NCBI GenBank assembly: GCA_947650365.1
Contig: OX393551.1
Span: 62,055,173-62,119,172, forward strand
Source: Chamaelirium japonicum
Lineage: Eukaryota > Streptophyta > Magnoliopsida > Liliales > Melanthiaceae
DNA: 64,000 nucleotides
Direction: 5' to 3'
Shown here: piece by piece, positions 35,351 through 50,262 of the stretch
How positions within the stretch are numbered: the stretch's first letter is position 1
How the letters are laid out: each line of letters begins with the position of its first letter
Notes under the pieces: model-generated
Database searches by the model: none
Told to the model about the DNA's origin: nothing
What the model saw: the letters and a program-made list of their open reading frames with translations, nothing else
Program-made: the position numbers and the translations under genes

Positions 35351-37621
35351 ATGAATTAGAATGGATCATGCGAATGAAGTAGAATGGATCGTACGAATGA
35401 ATTAGAATGGATCGTACGAATGAATTAGAATGAATCGTACGAATGAATTAGAATGGATACATTCAAACGAATGAATTAGAATAGATCGTACGAATGAATT
35501 AGAATGAATCGTACGAATGAATTAGAATGGATACATTCGAACGAATGAATTAGAATAGATCATAGGAATGAATTAGAATGGATCATATGAATGAATTAGA
35601 ATTGATCGTGCGAATGAATTAGAATGGATTGCACGAATGAATTAGAATGGATACATTCATGCGAATGAAGTAGAATGGATCGTACGAATGAATTAGAATG
35701 GATCGTACGAATGAATTAGAATGAATCATACGAATGAATTAGAATAGATACATTCGATCGAATGAATTAGAATAGATCGTAGGAATGAATTAGAATGGAT
35801 CATACGAATGAATTAGAATTGATCGTGCGAATGAATTAGAATGGATTGTACGAATGAATTAGAATGGATACATTTGTGCGAATGAAGTAGAATGGATCGT
35901 ACGAATGAATTAGAATGGATCGTACGAATGAATTGGAATGAATCGTACGAATAAATTAAAATGGATACATTCGAACGAATGAATTAGAATAGATCGTAGG
36001 TATGATTCGACGAATGAATTAGAATTGATCGTGCGAATGAATTAGAATGGATTGTACGAATGAATTAGAATGGATACATTCGTGTGAATGAAGTAGAATG
36101 GATCGTACGAATGAATTAGAATGGATCGTACGAATGAATCAGAATGGATCGTACGAATGAATTAGAATGAATCGTACGAATGAATTAGAATGGAAACATT
36201 CGAACGAATGAATTAGAATAGATCGTAGGAATGAATTAGAATGGATCATACGAATGAATTAGAATTGATCGTGCGAATGAATTAGAATGGATTGTACGAA
36301 TGAATTAGAATGGATACATTCGTGCGAATGAAGTAGAATGGATCGTACGAATGAATTAGAATGGATCGTACGAATGAATTAGAATGAATCATACGAATGA
36401 ATTAGAATGGATACATTCGAACGAATAAATTAGAATAGATCGTAGGAATGAATTAGAATGGATCATACGAATGAATTAGAATTGATCGTGCGAATGAATT
36501 AGAACGGATTGTACGAATGAATTAGAATGGATACATTCGTGCGAATGAAGTAGAATGGATCGTACGAATGAATTAGAATGGATCGTACGAATGAATTAGA
36601 ATGAATCGTACGAATGAATTAGAATGGATACATTCGAACGAATGAATTAGAATAGATCGTAGTAATGAATTAGAATGGATCATACGAATGAATTTGAATT
36701 GATCGTGTGAATGAATTAGAATGGATTGCATGAATGAATTAGAATGAATCGTACGAATGAATTAGAATGAATCGTACGAATGAATTAGAATGGATACATT
36801 CGAACGAATGAATTAGAATAGATCGTAGGAATGAATTAGAATGGATCATACGAATGAATTAAAAATGATCGTGCGAATGAATTAGAATGGATTGCACGAA
36901 TGAATTAGAATGGATACATTCGTGCGAATGAAGTAGAATGGATCGTACGAATGAATTAGAATGGATCGTACGAATGAATTAGAATGAATCGTACGAATGA
37001 ATTAGAATGGATACATTCAAACGAATAAATTAGAATAGATCGTAGGAATGAATTAGAATGGATCATACGAATGAATTAGAATTGATCGTAGGAATGAATT
37101 AAAATGGATTGTACGAATGAATTAGAATGGATCGTACGAATGAATTAGAATGAATCGTATGAATGAATTAGAATGGAAACATTCAAACGAATGAATTAGA
37201 ATAGATCGTAGGAATGAATTAGAATGGATCATACGAATGAATTAGAATTGATCGTGTGAATGAATTAGAATGGATTGTATGAATGAATTAGAACGGATAC
37301 ATTCGTGCGAATGAAGTAGAATGGATCGTACGAATGAATTAGAATGGATCGTACGAATGAATCAGAATGGATCGTAAGAATGAATTAGAATGGATACATT
37401 CGAACGAATGAATTAGAATAGATCGTAGGAATGAATTAGAATGGATCATACGAATGAATTAGAATTGATCATGCGAATGAATTAGAATGGATTGTACGAA
37501 TGAATTAGAATCGATACATTCGTGCGAATGAAGTAGAATGGATCGTACGAATGAATTAGAATGGATCGTACGAATGAATTAGAATGAATCGTACGAATGA
37601 ATTGGAATGGATACATTCGAA
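35351..37621 (-). repeat. 23-bp satellite, long reverse block with 217-bp order
   Basis: About 97 reversed monomers. The GAAGTAG marker (reverse of CTACTTC) recurs at nonamer spacing over much of the block. Confidence 0.95.
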
Positions 37622-37929
37622 CGATCCATTCTATTTCATTCATACGATCCATTCTTACTCATTCGTACGATCCATTCTAATTCATTCGCATGAATGTATC
37701 CATTCTAATTCATTCGTACGATCCATTCTAATTCATTCGTACGATTCATTCTAATTCATTCGTACGATCCATTCTAATTCATTTGTACGATCCATTCTAA
37801 TTCATTCGTACGATCCATTCTAATTCATTCGCACGATCAATTCTAATTCATTCGTATGATCCATTCTAATTCATTCCTATGATCTATTCTAATTCATTCG
37901 TTCGAATGTATCCATTCTAATTAATTCGA
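37622..37929 (+). repeat. 23-bp satellite, short forward block
   Basis: About 13 forward monomers with a mixed variant order. Confidence 0.92.
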
Positions 37930-39019
37930 CAAATGAATTAGAATTGATCGTGCGAATGAATTAGAATGGATTGTACGAATGAATTAGAATGGATACATTC
38001 GTGCGAATGAAGTAGAATGGATCGTACGAATTAATTAGAATGGATCGTATGAATGAATCAGAATGGATCGTACGAATGAATTAGAATGAATCGTACGAAT
38101 GAATTAGAATGGAAACATTCGAACGAATGAATTAGAATAGATCGTAGGAATGAATTAGAATGGATCATACGAATGAATTAGAATTGATCGTGCGAATGAA
38201 TTAGAATGGATTGTACGAATGAATTAGAATGGATACATTCGTGCGAATGAAGTAGAATGGATCGTACGAATGAATTAGAATGGATCGTACGAATGAATTA
38301 GAATGAATTGTACGAATGAATTAGAATGGATACATTCGAACGAATGAATTAGAATAGATCGTAGGAATGAATTAGAATGGATCATATGAATGAATTAGAA
38401 TTGATCGTGCGAATGAATTAGAATGGATTGCACGAATGAATTAGAATGGATCGTACGAATGAATTTGAATAAATCGTACGAATGAATTAGAATGGATACA
38501 TTCGAACGAATGAATTAGAATAGATCGTAGGAATGAATTAGAATGGATCATACGAATGAATTAGAATTGATCGTGCGAATGAATTAGAATGGATTGCACG
38601 AATGAATTAGAATGGATACATTCGTGCGAATGAAGTAGAATGGATCGTACGAATGAATTAGAATGGATCGTACGAATGAATTAGAATGAATCATACGAAT
38701 GAATTAGAATGGATACATTCGAACGAATGAATTAGAATAGATCGTAGGAATGAATTAGAATGGATCATACGAATGAATTAGAATTGATCGTGCGAAGGAA
38801 TTAGAATGGATTGTACGAATGAATTAGAATGGATACATTCGTGCGAATGATGTAGAATGGATCGTACGAATGAATCAGAATGGATCGTACGAATGAATTA
38901 GAATGAATCGTACGAATGAATTAGAATGGATACATTCGAACGAATGAATTAGAATAGATCGTAGGAATGAATTAGAATGGATCATACGAATGAATTAGAA
39001 TTGATCGTGCGAATGAATT
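37930..39019 (-). repeat. 23-bp satellite, reverse block
   Basis: About 47 reversed monomers in nonamer order. Exits at GAATGAATTATTCGTTCG. Confidence 0.93.
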
Positions 39020-40015
39020 ATTCGTTCGAATGTTTCCATTCTAATTCATTCGTACGATTAATTCTAATTCATTCGTACGATCCATTCTGATTCATTCGTC
39101 TGATCCATTCTAATTCATTCCTACGATCTATTCTAATTCATTCGTTCGAATGTTTCCATTCTAATTCATTCGTACAATTCATTCTAATTCATTCGTACGA
39201 TCCATTCTGATTCATTCGTATGATCCATTCTAATTCATTCGTACGATCCATTCTACTTCATTCGCACGAATGTATCCATTCTAATTCATTCGTACAATCC
39301 ATTCTAATTCATTCGCACGATCAATTCTAATTCATTCGTATGATCCATTCTAATTCATTCCTACGATCTATTCTAATTCATTCGTTCGAATGTATCCATT
39401 CTAATTTATTCGTACGATCCATTCTAATTCATTCGTACGATCCATTCTACTTCATTCGCACGAATGTATCCATTCTAATTCATTCGTACAATCCATTCTA
39501 ATTCATTCGCACGATCAATTCTAATTCATTCGTATGATCCATTCTAATTCATTCCTACGATCTATTCTAATTCATTCGTTCGAATGTATCCATTCTAATT
39601 CATTCGTACGATTTATTCTAATTCATTCGTACGATCCATTCTAATTCATTCGTACGATCCATTCTACTTCATTCGCACGATCAATTCTAATTCATTCCTA
39701 CGATCTATTCTAATTCATTCGTTCGAATTTATCCATTCTAATTCATTCGTACGATTCATTCTAATTCATTCGTACGATCCATTCTAATTCATTCGTACGA
39801 TCCATTCTACTTCATTCGCATGAATGTATCCATTCTAATTCATTCGTACAATCCATTCTAATTCATTCCTACTATCTATTCTAATTCATTCGTTCAAATG
39901 TTTCCATTCTAATTCATTCGTACGATTCATTCTAATTCATTCGTACGATCCATTCTAATTCATTCGCACGATCTATTCTAATTCATTCGTACAATCAATT
40001 CTAATTCATTCGTAT
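39020..40015 (+). repeat. 23-bp satellite, forward block
   Basis: About 42 forward monomers. 39020-39230 holds a short tandem copy sharing GTTTCC and CTGATTC variants. Ends at the non-satellite sequence. Confidence 0.93.
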
Positions 40016-40169
40016 GGTCATTATGGCAATTTGATCATCCTCACAAAAAATTAACAAAATCTGAAACTTCTAAGGGGGCCGATTGAATCAAACGTTTCTG
40101 AACCGTCTATTTGAACCGTTAATTTAAATAACACATTTGACGCCCTTATAAGTTTCCGAATTTGCTGAT
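40016..40169. other. Non-satellite sequence within the array
   Basis: About 154 bp of AT-rich sequence unlike the satellite (GGTCATTATGGCAATTTG ... TCCGAATTTGCTGATCC), with no open frame of note and no recognised element. Its last 70 bp recur at 201-270. GAACCGT occurs twice 14 bp apart. It could be a remnant of the sequence in which the array began, or part of an unknown transposable element. Confidence 0.85.
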
Positions 40170-40425
40170 CCATTCTAATTCATTCGTACGATCCATTCTA
40201 ATTCATTCGCACAAATGTATCCATTCTAATTCATTCGCTCGAATATATCCATTTTAATTCATTCGTACGATCCATTCTAATTCATTCGTACGATCTAATT
40301 CATTCATACGATCCATTCTAATTCATTCGTATGATCGATTCTAATTCATTTGCACGATCCATTCTAATTCATTCGTACGATCCATTCTAATTCATTCGTA
40401 CGATGCAATCTAATTCATTCGCACG
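40170..40425 (+). repeat. 23-bp satellite, short forward block
   Basis: The first 109 bp match 270-379. 40245-40400 also resembles 43630-43800, sharing the truncated GATCTAATTC unit. Ends with GATGCAATCTAATTC at the junction shared with 16628. Confidence 0.93.
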
Positions 40426-43086
40426 AATGAATTAGAATGGATCACAGGAATAGATTAGAATGGATCGTACATAGGAATGAATTAGAATGGATCGTATGAA
40501 TGAATTAGAATGGATCGTAGGAATGAATTAGAATAGATCATACGAATGACTTAGAATTGATCGTGTGAATGAATTAGAATGGATTGTACGAATGAATTAG
40601 AATGGATACATTCGTGCGAATGAAGTAGAACGGATCGTACGAATGAATTAGAATGGATCGTACGAATGAATTAGAATGAATCGTACGAATAAATTAGAAT
40701 GGATACATTCGAACGAATGAATTAGAATAGATCGTAGGAATGAATTAGAATGGATCATACGAATGAATTAGAATTGATCGTGCGAATGAATTAGAATGGA
40801 TTGTACGAATGAATTAGAATGGATACATTCGTGCGAATGAAGTAGAATGGATCGTACGAATGAATTAGAATGGATCATACGAATGAATTAGAATGAATCG
40901 TACGAATGAATTAGAATGGATACATTCGAATGAATGAATTAGAATAGATCGTAGGAATGAATTAGAATGGATCATACGAATGAATTAGAATTGATCGTGC
41001 GAATGAATTAGAATGGATTGCACGAATGAATTAGAATGGATACATTCGTGCGAATGAAGTAGAATGGATCGTACGAATGAATTAGAATGGATCGTACGAA
41101 TGAATTAGAATGAATCGTACGAATGAATTAGAATGGATACATTCGAACGAATGAATTAAAATAGATCGTAGGAATGAATTAGAATGGATCATACGAATGA
41201 ATTAGAATTGATCGTGCGAATGAATTAGAATGGATTGTAATAATGAATTAGAATGGATACATTCGTGCGAATGAAGTAGAATGGATCGTACGAATGAATT
41301 AGAATAGATCGTACGAATGAATTAGAATGGATACATTCGAACGAATGAATTAGAATAGATCGTAGGAATGAATTAGAATGGATCATACGAATGAATTAGA
41401 ATTGATCGTGCGAATGAATTAGAATGGATTGTACGAATGAATTAGAATGGATACATTCGTGCGAATGAAGTAGAATGGATCGTACGAATGAATTAGAATG
41501 GATCGTACGAATGAATTAGAATGAATCGTACGAATGAATTAGAATGGATACATTCGAACGAATGAATTAGAATAGATCGTAGGAATGAATTAGAATGGAT
41601 CGTACGAATGAATTAGAATTGATCGTGCGAATGAATTAGAATGGATTGTACGAATGAATTAGAATGGATACATTCGTGCGAATGAAGTAGAATGGATCAT
41701 ACGAATGAATTAGAATGGATCGTACGAATGAATTAGAATGAATCGTACGAATGAATTAGAATGGATACATTTGAACGAATGAATTAGAATAGATCGTAGG
41801 AATGAATTAGAATGGATCATACGAATGAATTAGAATTGATCGTGCGAATGAATTAGAATGTATTGTACGAATGAATTAGAATGGATACATTCGTGCGAAT
41901 GAAGTAGAATGGATCGTACGAATGAATTAGAATGGATCGTACAAATGAATTAGAATGAATCGTACGAATGAATTAGAATGGATACATTCGAACGAATGAA
42001 TTAGAATAGATCGTAGGAATGAATTAGAATGGATCATACGAATGAATTAGAATTGATCGTGCGAATGAATTAGAATGGATTGTACGAATGAATTAGAATG
42101 GATACATTCGTGTGAATGAAGTAGAATGGATCGTACGAATGAATTAGAATGGATCGTACGAATGAATTAGAATGAATCGTACGAATGAATTAGAATGGAT
42201 ACATTCTAACGAATAAATTAGAATAGATCGTAGGAATGAATTAGAATGGATCATACGAATGAATTAGAATTGATCGTGCGAATGAATTAGAATGGATTGT
42301 ACGAATGAATTAGAATGGATACATTCGTGCGAATAAAGTAGAATGGATCGTACGAATGAATTAGAATGGATCATACGAATGAATTAGAATGAATCGTACG
42401 AATGAATTAGAATGGATACATTCGAACGAATGAATTAGAATAGATCGTAGGAATGAATTAGAATGGATCATACGAATGAATTAGAATTGATCGTGCGAAT
42501 GAATTAGAATGGATTGTACGAATGAATTAGAATGGATACATTCGTGCGAATGAAGTAGAATGGATCGTAGGAATGAATTAGAATGGATCGTACGAATGAA
42601 TTACTATGGATCGTACAAATGAATTAGAATGGATCGTACGAATGAATTAGAATGGATCGTACGAATGAATTAGAATGGATCGTGCGAATGAATTAGAATG
42701 GATCGTACGAATGACTTAGAATGGATACATTTGTACGAATGAGTTAGAATGGATCATATGAATGAATTAGAATGGATCGTATGAATGAATTAGAATGGAT
42801 CATACGAATGAATTAGAATGGATCGTGCGAATGAATTAGAATGGATTGTACGAATGAATTAGAATGGATACATTCGAGCGAATGAATTAGAATAGATCGT
42901 AGGAATGAATTAGAATGGTTCATACGAATGAATTAGAATGGATTGTACGAATGAATTAGAATAGATCGTAGGAATGAATTAGAATGGATCGTGCGAATGA
43001 ATTAGAATGGATTGTACGAATGAATTTGAATGGATACATTCGTGCGAATGAATTAGAATAGATCGGACCAATGAATTAGAATGGAT
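40426..43086 (-). repeat. 23-bp satellite, long reverse block with 217-bp order
   Basis: About 114 reversed monomers. Starts with the rare GGATCACAGG and GTACATAGG units shared with 16629-16760. The nonamer order is very regular to about 42590, then breaks down. Confidence 0.95.
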
Positions 43087-44055
43087 CATACGATTCATTC
43101 TAATTCATTCGTACGATCCATTCTAATGCATTCGTACGATTCATTCTAATTCATTCGCACGATCCATTCTAATTTATTCGTACGATCCATTCTTATTCAT
43201 TCATACGATCCATTCTAATTCATTCGCACAATTCATTCTAATTCATTCGTACGATCCATTCTAATTCATTCGTATGATCCATTCTAACTCATTCGGGGGA
43301 TCCATTCAAATTCATTCGTACGATCCATTCTAATTCATTCGCACGATTCATTCTAATTTATTCGTACGATCCATTCTAATTCATTCGTACGATCTATTCT
43401 AATTCATTCGCACGAATATAACCATTCTAATTCATTCGTACGATTCATTCTAATTCATTCGTATGAGCTATTCTAATTCATTCGTACGATCCATTCTAAT
43501 TCATTCGTACGATCCATTGTAATTCATTCATACAATCCATTCAGATTCATTCGCACAAATGTATCCATTCAAATTCATTCGTACGATCCATTCTAATTAA
43601 TTCGCACGATCCATTCTAATTTAGTCGTATGAATGTATCCATTTTAATTCATTCGTACGATCCATTCTAATTCATTCGTATGATCTAATTCATTCGTACG
43701 ATCCATTCTAATCCATTCGTACGATCGATTCTAATTCATTCGCACGATCCATTCTAATTCATTCGTACGATCCATTCTAATTCATTCGTATGATCCATTC
43801 TAATTTATTCGTTCAAATATATCCATTCTAATTCATTCGTACGATCCATTCTAATTCATTCGCACGATCCATTCTAATTCATTTACACGAATGTATCCAT
43901 TCTAATTCATTTGCATGATCCATTCTAATTCATTCCTATGATCCATTCTAACTCATTTGTACGATCTATTCCAATTCATTCGTACGATCCATTCTAATTC
44001 ATTCGTATGATCCATTCTAACTCATTCGGTGGATCCATTCTAATTCATTCGTATG
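43087..44055 (+). repeat. 23-bp satellite, forward block, disordered
   Basis: About 41 forward monomers without nonamer order. 43500-43660 matches about 52363-52515. Contains the GGGGGATCC/GGTGGATCC unit typical of the right part of the window. The entry junction is shared with 62775. Confidence 0.93.
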
Positions 44056-44741
44056 ATACATTCGTGAGAATGAATTAGAATGGATCGTACGAATAAATTA
44101 GAATGGATACATTCATGCGAATGAATTAGAATGGATCGTACAAATGAATTAGAATGGATCGTACGAATGAATTAGAATGGATCATGCGAATGAATTAGAA
44201 TGGATTGAACGAATGAATTAGAATGGATACATTTGTGCGAATGAATTAGAATGGATCGTGCGAATGAATTAGAATGGATCGTACGAATGAATTAGAATGG
44301 ATATATTTATGCGAATGAATTAGAATGGATCGAACGAATGAATTAGAATAGATACATTTGTGCGAATGAATTAGAATGGATCGTACGAATGAATTAGAAT
44401 GGTTACATTCGTGCGAATGAATTAGAATGGATCGTACGAATGGATTAGAATGGATCGTACGAATGAATTAGAATGGATCGTACAAATGAATTAGAAAGGT
44501 TACATTTATGAGAATGAATTAGAATGGATCGTACGAATGGATTAGAATGGATCGTACGAATGGATTAGAATGGATCGTATGACTGGATTAGAATGGATCG
44601 TACGAATGAATTAGAATGGATCATACAAATGAATTAGAAAGGTTACATTCGTGAGAATGAATTAGAATGGATCGTGCGAATGAATGAGAATTGATCATAC
44701 GGATGAATTAGAATGGATCGTACGAATGAATTAGATTGCAT
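44056..44741 (-). repeat. 23-bp satellite, reverse block, disordered
   Basis: About 29 reversed monomers with many GAATGGATTAG units and GAAAGGTTACATT(C/T) units. Exits at the palindrome ATCGTACGAT (44740-44749). Confidence 0.92.
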
Positions 44742-44985
44742 CGTACGATCCATTCTAATTCATTCGCACGATCCATTCTAATTCATTAGTGTGATCCATT
44801 CTAATTCATTCGCACGAATGTATCCATACTAATTCATTCGTACGATCCATTCTAATTCATTCGTACGATCAATTCTAATTCATTCGCACGATCCATTCTA
44901 ATTCATTTGTATCCATTCTAATTCATTCGTACGATCCATTCTAATTCATTTGTACGATCCATTCTAATTTATTTGCACGAATATA
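44742..44985 (+). repeat. 23-bp satellite, short forward block
   Basis: About 10 forward monomers without clear higher order. Confidence 0.92.
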
Positions 44986-47900
44986 CGAATGAATTAGAAT
45001 GGATCGTACGAATGAATTAGAATGGATCGTGCGAATGAATTAGAATGGATCGTACGAATGAGTTAGAATGGATACATACAAATGAATTAGAAAGGTTACA
45101 TTTGTGAGAATGAATTCGAATGGATCGTACGAATGAATTAGAATAGATCGTACAAATGAATTAGAATGGATACATTCGAGCGAAAGAATTAGAATGGATC
45201 GTACGAATGAATTAGAATGGATCATAGGAATGAATTAGAATGGATCGTGCAAATGAATTAGAATGGATACATTCGTACGAATGAATTAGAATGGATCATA
45301 GGAATGAATTAGAATGGATCGTACGAATGAATTAGAATGGTTACATTCGTGCGAATGAATTAGAATGGATCGTACGAATGGATTAGAATGGATCGTATGA
45401 ATGGATTAGAATGGATCGTACGAATGAATTAGAATGGATCGTACAAATGAATTAGAAAGGTTACATTTGTGAGAATGAATTAGAATGGGTCGTACGAATG
45501 AATTAGAATGGATCGTACGAATGAATTAGAATGGATCGTGCAAATGAATTAGAAAGGTTATATTTGTGAGAATGAATTAGAATGGATCGTACGAATGAAT
45601 TAGAATGGATCGTACGAATGGATTAGAATGGATCGTACGAATGAATTAGAATGGATCGTACGAATGCATTAGAATGGATCGTACGAATGCATTAGATTGG
45701 ATACATTCATGTGAATGAATTAGAATGGATCGTACGAATGAATTAGAATGGATCGTGCAAATGAATTAGAATGGATCGTACGAATGAATTAGAATGGATC
45801 GTGCGAATGAATTAGAATGGATCGTACGAATGAATTAGAATGGATACATTTGTGCGAATGAATTAGAATGGATCGTACGAATGAATTAGAATGGGTCGTA
45901 CGAATGAATTACAATGGATCGTACGAATGAATTAGAATGGATCGTACAAATGAATTAGAATGGATACATTTGTGCGATGAATAAGAATGGGGCGTACGAA
46001 TGAATTAGAATGGAGAGTACGAATGAACTAGAATGGATACATTCGTGCGAATGAATTAGAATGGATCGTACGAATGAATTAGAATGAATCATGCAAATGA
46101 ATTAGAATGGATTGTACGAATGAATTAGAATGGATACATTTGTGCGAATGAATTAGAATGGATTGTGCGAATAAATTAGAATGGATCGTACGAATTAATT
46201 AGAATGGATATATTTATGCGAATGAATTAGAATGGATCGAACGAATGAATTAGAATGGATACATTTGTGCGAATGAATTAGAATAGGTCATACGAATGAA
46301 TTAGAATGGATCGTACGAATGAATTAGAATGGATACATTTGTGCGAATGAATTAGAATGGATTGTATATTCATGCAAATAAATTAGAATGGATTGTACGA
46401 ATGAATTAGAATGGATCCACCGAATGAGTTAGAATGGATCATACAAATGAATTAGAATGGATCGTACGAATGAATTAGAATGGATTGTACGAATGAATTA
46501 GAATGGATCGTATGAATGGATTAGAACGCATTGTACGAATGAATTAGAATAGTTACATTTGTGCGAATGAATTAGATTGCATCGTACGAATGAATTTGAA
46601 TGGATTGTACGAATGAACTAGAATGGATCACACGAATGAATTAGAATGGATCGTGCAAATGAATTAGAATGGATACATTCGTGCGAATGAATTAGAATGG
46701 ATCGTACAAATGAATTAGAATTGATCGTACGAATGAATTAGAATGGATCGTATGAATGAATTAGAATGGATACATTCGTACGAATGAATTAGAATGGATC
46801 GTGCGAATGAATAAGAATGGATCGTACGAATGAATTAGAATGGATCGTGCGAATGAATTAGAATGGATACATTCGTTCGAATAAATTAGAATTGATCGTA
46901 CAAATGAATTAGAATTGATCGTACAAATGAATTAGAATAGATCGTATGAATGAATTAGAATTGATACATTCGTACGAATGAATTAGAATGGATCGTGCGA
47001 ATGAATTAGAATTGATCGTACGAATGAATTAGAATGTATCGTGCGAATAAATTAGAATGGATTCATTTGTGCGAATTAATTAGAATGGATCATACGAATG
47101 AATTAGAATGGATCGTGTGAATGAATTAGAATGGATCGTACAAATGAATTAGAATGGATACATTCGTGCAAATGAATTAGAATGGATCGTATGAATGAAT
47201 TAGAATGGATCGTACGAATGAATTAGAATGAATCGTAACAATGAATTAGAATGGATCGTACGAATGAATTAGAATGGATCGTACGAATGAATTAGAATGG
47301 ATAATGCGAATAAATTAGAATGGATACATTCTTGCGAATAAAATAGAATGAACTATACGAATGAATTAGAATGGATCGTGCGAATGAATTAGAATGGATA
47401 CATTCGTGCGAATGAATTAGAATGGATTGTGCGAATGAATTAGAATGGATCGTGCGAATGAATTTGAATGGATCGTGCGAATGCATTAGAATGGATCATA
47501 CGAATGAATTAGAATGGATCGTACGAATGAATTAGAACGGATACATTCGTGCGAATGAATTAGAATGGATCATACGAATGAATTAGACTGGATCGTACGA
47601 ATAAATTAGAATGGATACATTCATGCAAATGAATTAGAATGGATCGTACGAATGAAATAGAATGGATCATACAAATGAATTAGAATGGATCGTACGAATG
47701 AATTAGAATGGATCATATGAATGAATTAGAATGGTTACATTCGTGCGAATGAATTAGAATGGATCGTACGAATGGATTAGAATGGATCGTACGAATGGAT
47801 TAGAACGCATTGTACGAATGAATTAGAATGGATCGTACGAATGAATTAGAATGGATACATTCGTGCGAATGAATTAGAATGGATTGTACGTATGAATTAG

Positions 47901-48200
47901 AATGGATCGTGTGAATGAACTAGAATGGATACAAACATTCATGCGAATGAATTAGAATGGATCGTATGAATGAGTTAGAATGGATCGTATGAATGAATTA
48001 GATTGGATTGCATGAATAAATTAGAATGGATCTTATGAATGAATTGGAATGGATCGTCTGAATGAATTAGAATGGATACATTCATGCAAATGAATTAGAA
48101 TGGATCGTACGAATGAATTAGAATGGATCATACGAATGAATTAGAATGGATCGTGCGAATGAATTAGAATGGATCGTACGAATGAATTAGAATGGATCGT
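44986..48200 (-). repeat. 23-bp satellite, longest reverse block, disordered
   Basis: About 137 reversed monomers, with 28-bp units at irregular spacing. Contains an AGAACGCATTGTACG module at about 46500-46620 and 47790 that recurs at about 61800-61930. The frames at 45040-45225 and 47292-47486 are repeat artefacts. Confidence 0.94.
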
Positions 48201-49233
48201 ACGATCCAATCTAATTCATTCGTACAATGCATTCTAATCCATTCGTACGATCCATTATAATTCATTCATACGATCTATTCTAATTCATTCGCACGAATGT
48301 ATCCATTCTAATTCATTCGTACGATCCATTCTAATTCGTTCGTACGATCCATTCTAATTCGTTCGTACGATCCATTCTAATTCGTTCGTACGATCCATTC
48401 TAATTCATTCGCACGATCCATTCTAATTCATTCGTATGATCCATTCTAATTCATTCCTATGATCTATTCTAATTCATTCGTATGATCCATTCTAATTCAT
48501 TCATTCGATCCATTCTAATTCATTCGTACAATTCATTCAAATTCATTCGCATGATCCATTCTTATTCATTCGTACGATCCATTCTAATTCATTCTCACGA
48601 ATGTAACCCTTCTAATTCATTCGTATGATCTATTCTAATTCATTCGTACCATCCATTCTAATACATTCGTACGATCCATTCTAATCCATTCGTACGATCC
48701 ATTCTAATCCATTCGTACGATCCATTCTAATTCATTCGTATGAATGTATCCATTCTAATTTATTCGTACGATCCAGTCTAATTCATTCGTACGATCCATT
48801 CTAATTCATTCGCACGAATGTATCCATTCTAATTCATTCGTACGAGCCATTCTAATTCATTCGTATGATCCATTCTAATTCATTCGCACGATCCATTCAA
48901 ATTCAATCGCACGATCCATTCTAATTCATTCGTACGATCCATTCTAATTCATTCATACGATCTATTCTAATTCATTCGCACGAATGTATCCATTCTAATT
49001 CATTCGCATAATCCAATCAAATTCAAACGTACGATCCATTCTAATTCATTCGTATGATCCATTTTAATTAATTCGTATGTATCCATTCTAATTCATTCGT
49101 ACGATCCATTCTAATTGATTTGCACGATCCATTCTAATTCATTCGTACGATCCAATCTAATTCATTCGCACGAATGTATCCATTCTAATTCATTCGTACG
49201 ATCCATTCTAATTCATTTGTACGATTCATTCAT
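48201..49233 (+). repeat. 23-bp satellite, forward block, disordered
   Basis: About 44 forward monomers. The entry is a near-perfect palindrome of about 42 bp centred at 48200/48201. Confidence 0.93.
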
Positions 49234-50262
49234 GGATCGTGCGAATGAATTAGAAAGGTTACATTCGTCAGAATGAATTAGAATGGATCGTACGAATGAA
49301 TTAGAATGGATCATGCGAATGGATTAGAATGAATCGTACGAATGGATTAGAATGGATCGAACGAATGAATTAGAATGGATCGTGCGAATGAATTAGAATG
49401 GATCGTACGAATGAATTAGAATGGATCGTACGAATGAATTAGAATGGATACATTCGAGCGAATGAATTAGAATGGATCGTACGAATGAATTACAATAGAT
49501 CATAGGAATGAATTAGAATGGATCGTGCAAATAAATTAGAATGGATACATTCGTGCGAATGAATTAGAATGGATCGTAGGAATGAATTAGAATGGATCGT
49601 ACGAATGAATTTGAATGGATCGTACAAATGAATTAGAAAGGTTACATTTGTGAGAATGAATTAGAATGGATCATACGAATGAATTAGAATGGATCGTTCA
49701 AATGAATTAGAATGGATCGTACGAATGAATTAGAATGGATACATTCGTGCGAATGAATTAGAATGAATCGTACGAATGAATTAGAATGGATCATATGAAT
49801 GAATTAGAATGGATCGTACGAATGGATTAGAATGGATTGTGCGAATGGATTAGAATGGATATTATGAATGAATAAGAGTGGATCGTACGAATGAATTAGA
49901 ATGGATCGTACGAATGAATTAGAATGGATCGTACAAATGAATTAGAAAGGTTACATTTGTGAGAATGAATTAGAATGGATCGTACGAATGGATTAGAATG
50001 GATCGTACGAATGGATTAGAATGGATCGTATGAATGAATTAGAACGGATCATACAAATGAATTAGAAAGGTTACATTCGTGAGAATGAATTAGAATGGAT
50101 CGTACGAATGAATTAGAATGGATCATGCGAATGAATTTGAAAGGATCATACGAATGAATAAGAATGGATCGTACGAATGAATTAAAATGGATCGTGCGAA
50201 TGAATTTGAATGGATCGTACAGATGAATAAGAATGGATCGTACGAATGAATTAGAACGGATC
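49234..50262 (-). repeat. 23-bp satellite, reverse block, part of a large duplication
   Basis: About 44 reversed monomers. Matches about 54905-56042 unit by unit, with indels. Confidence 0.93.
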
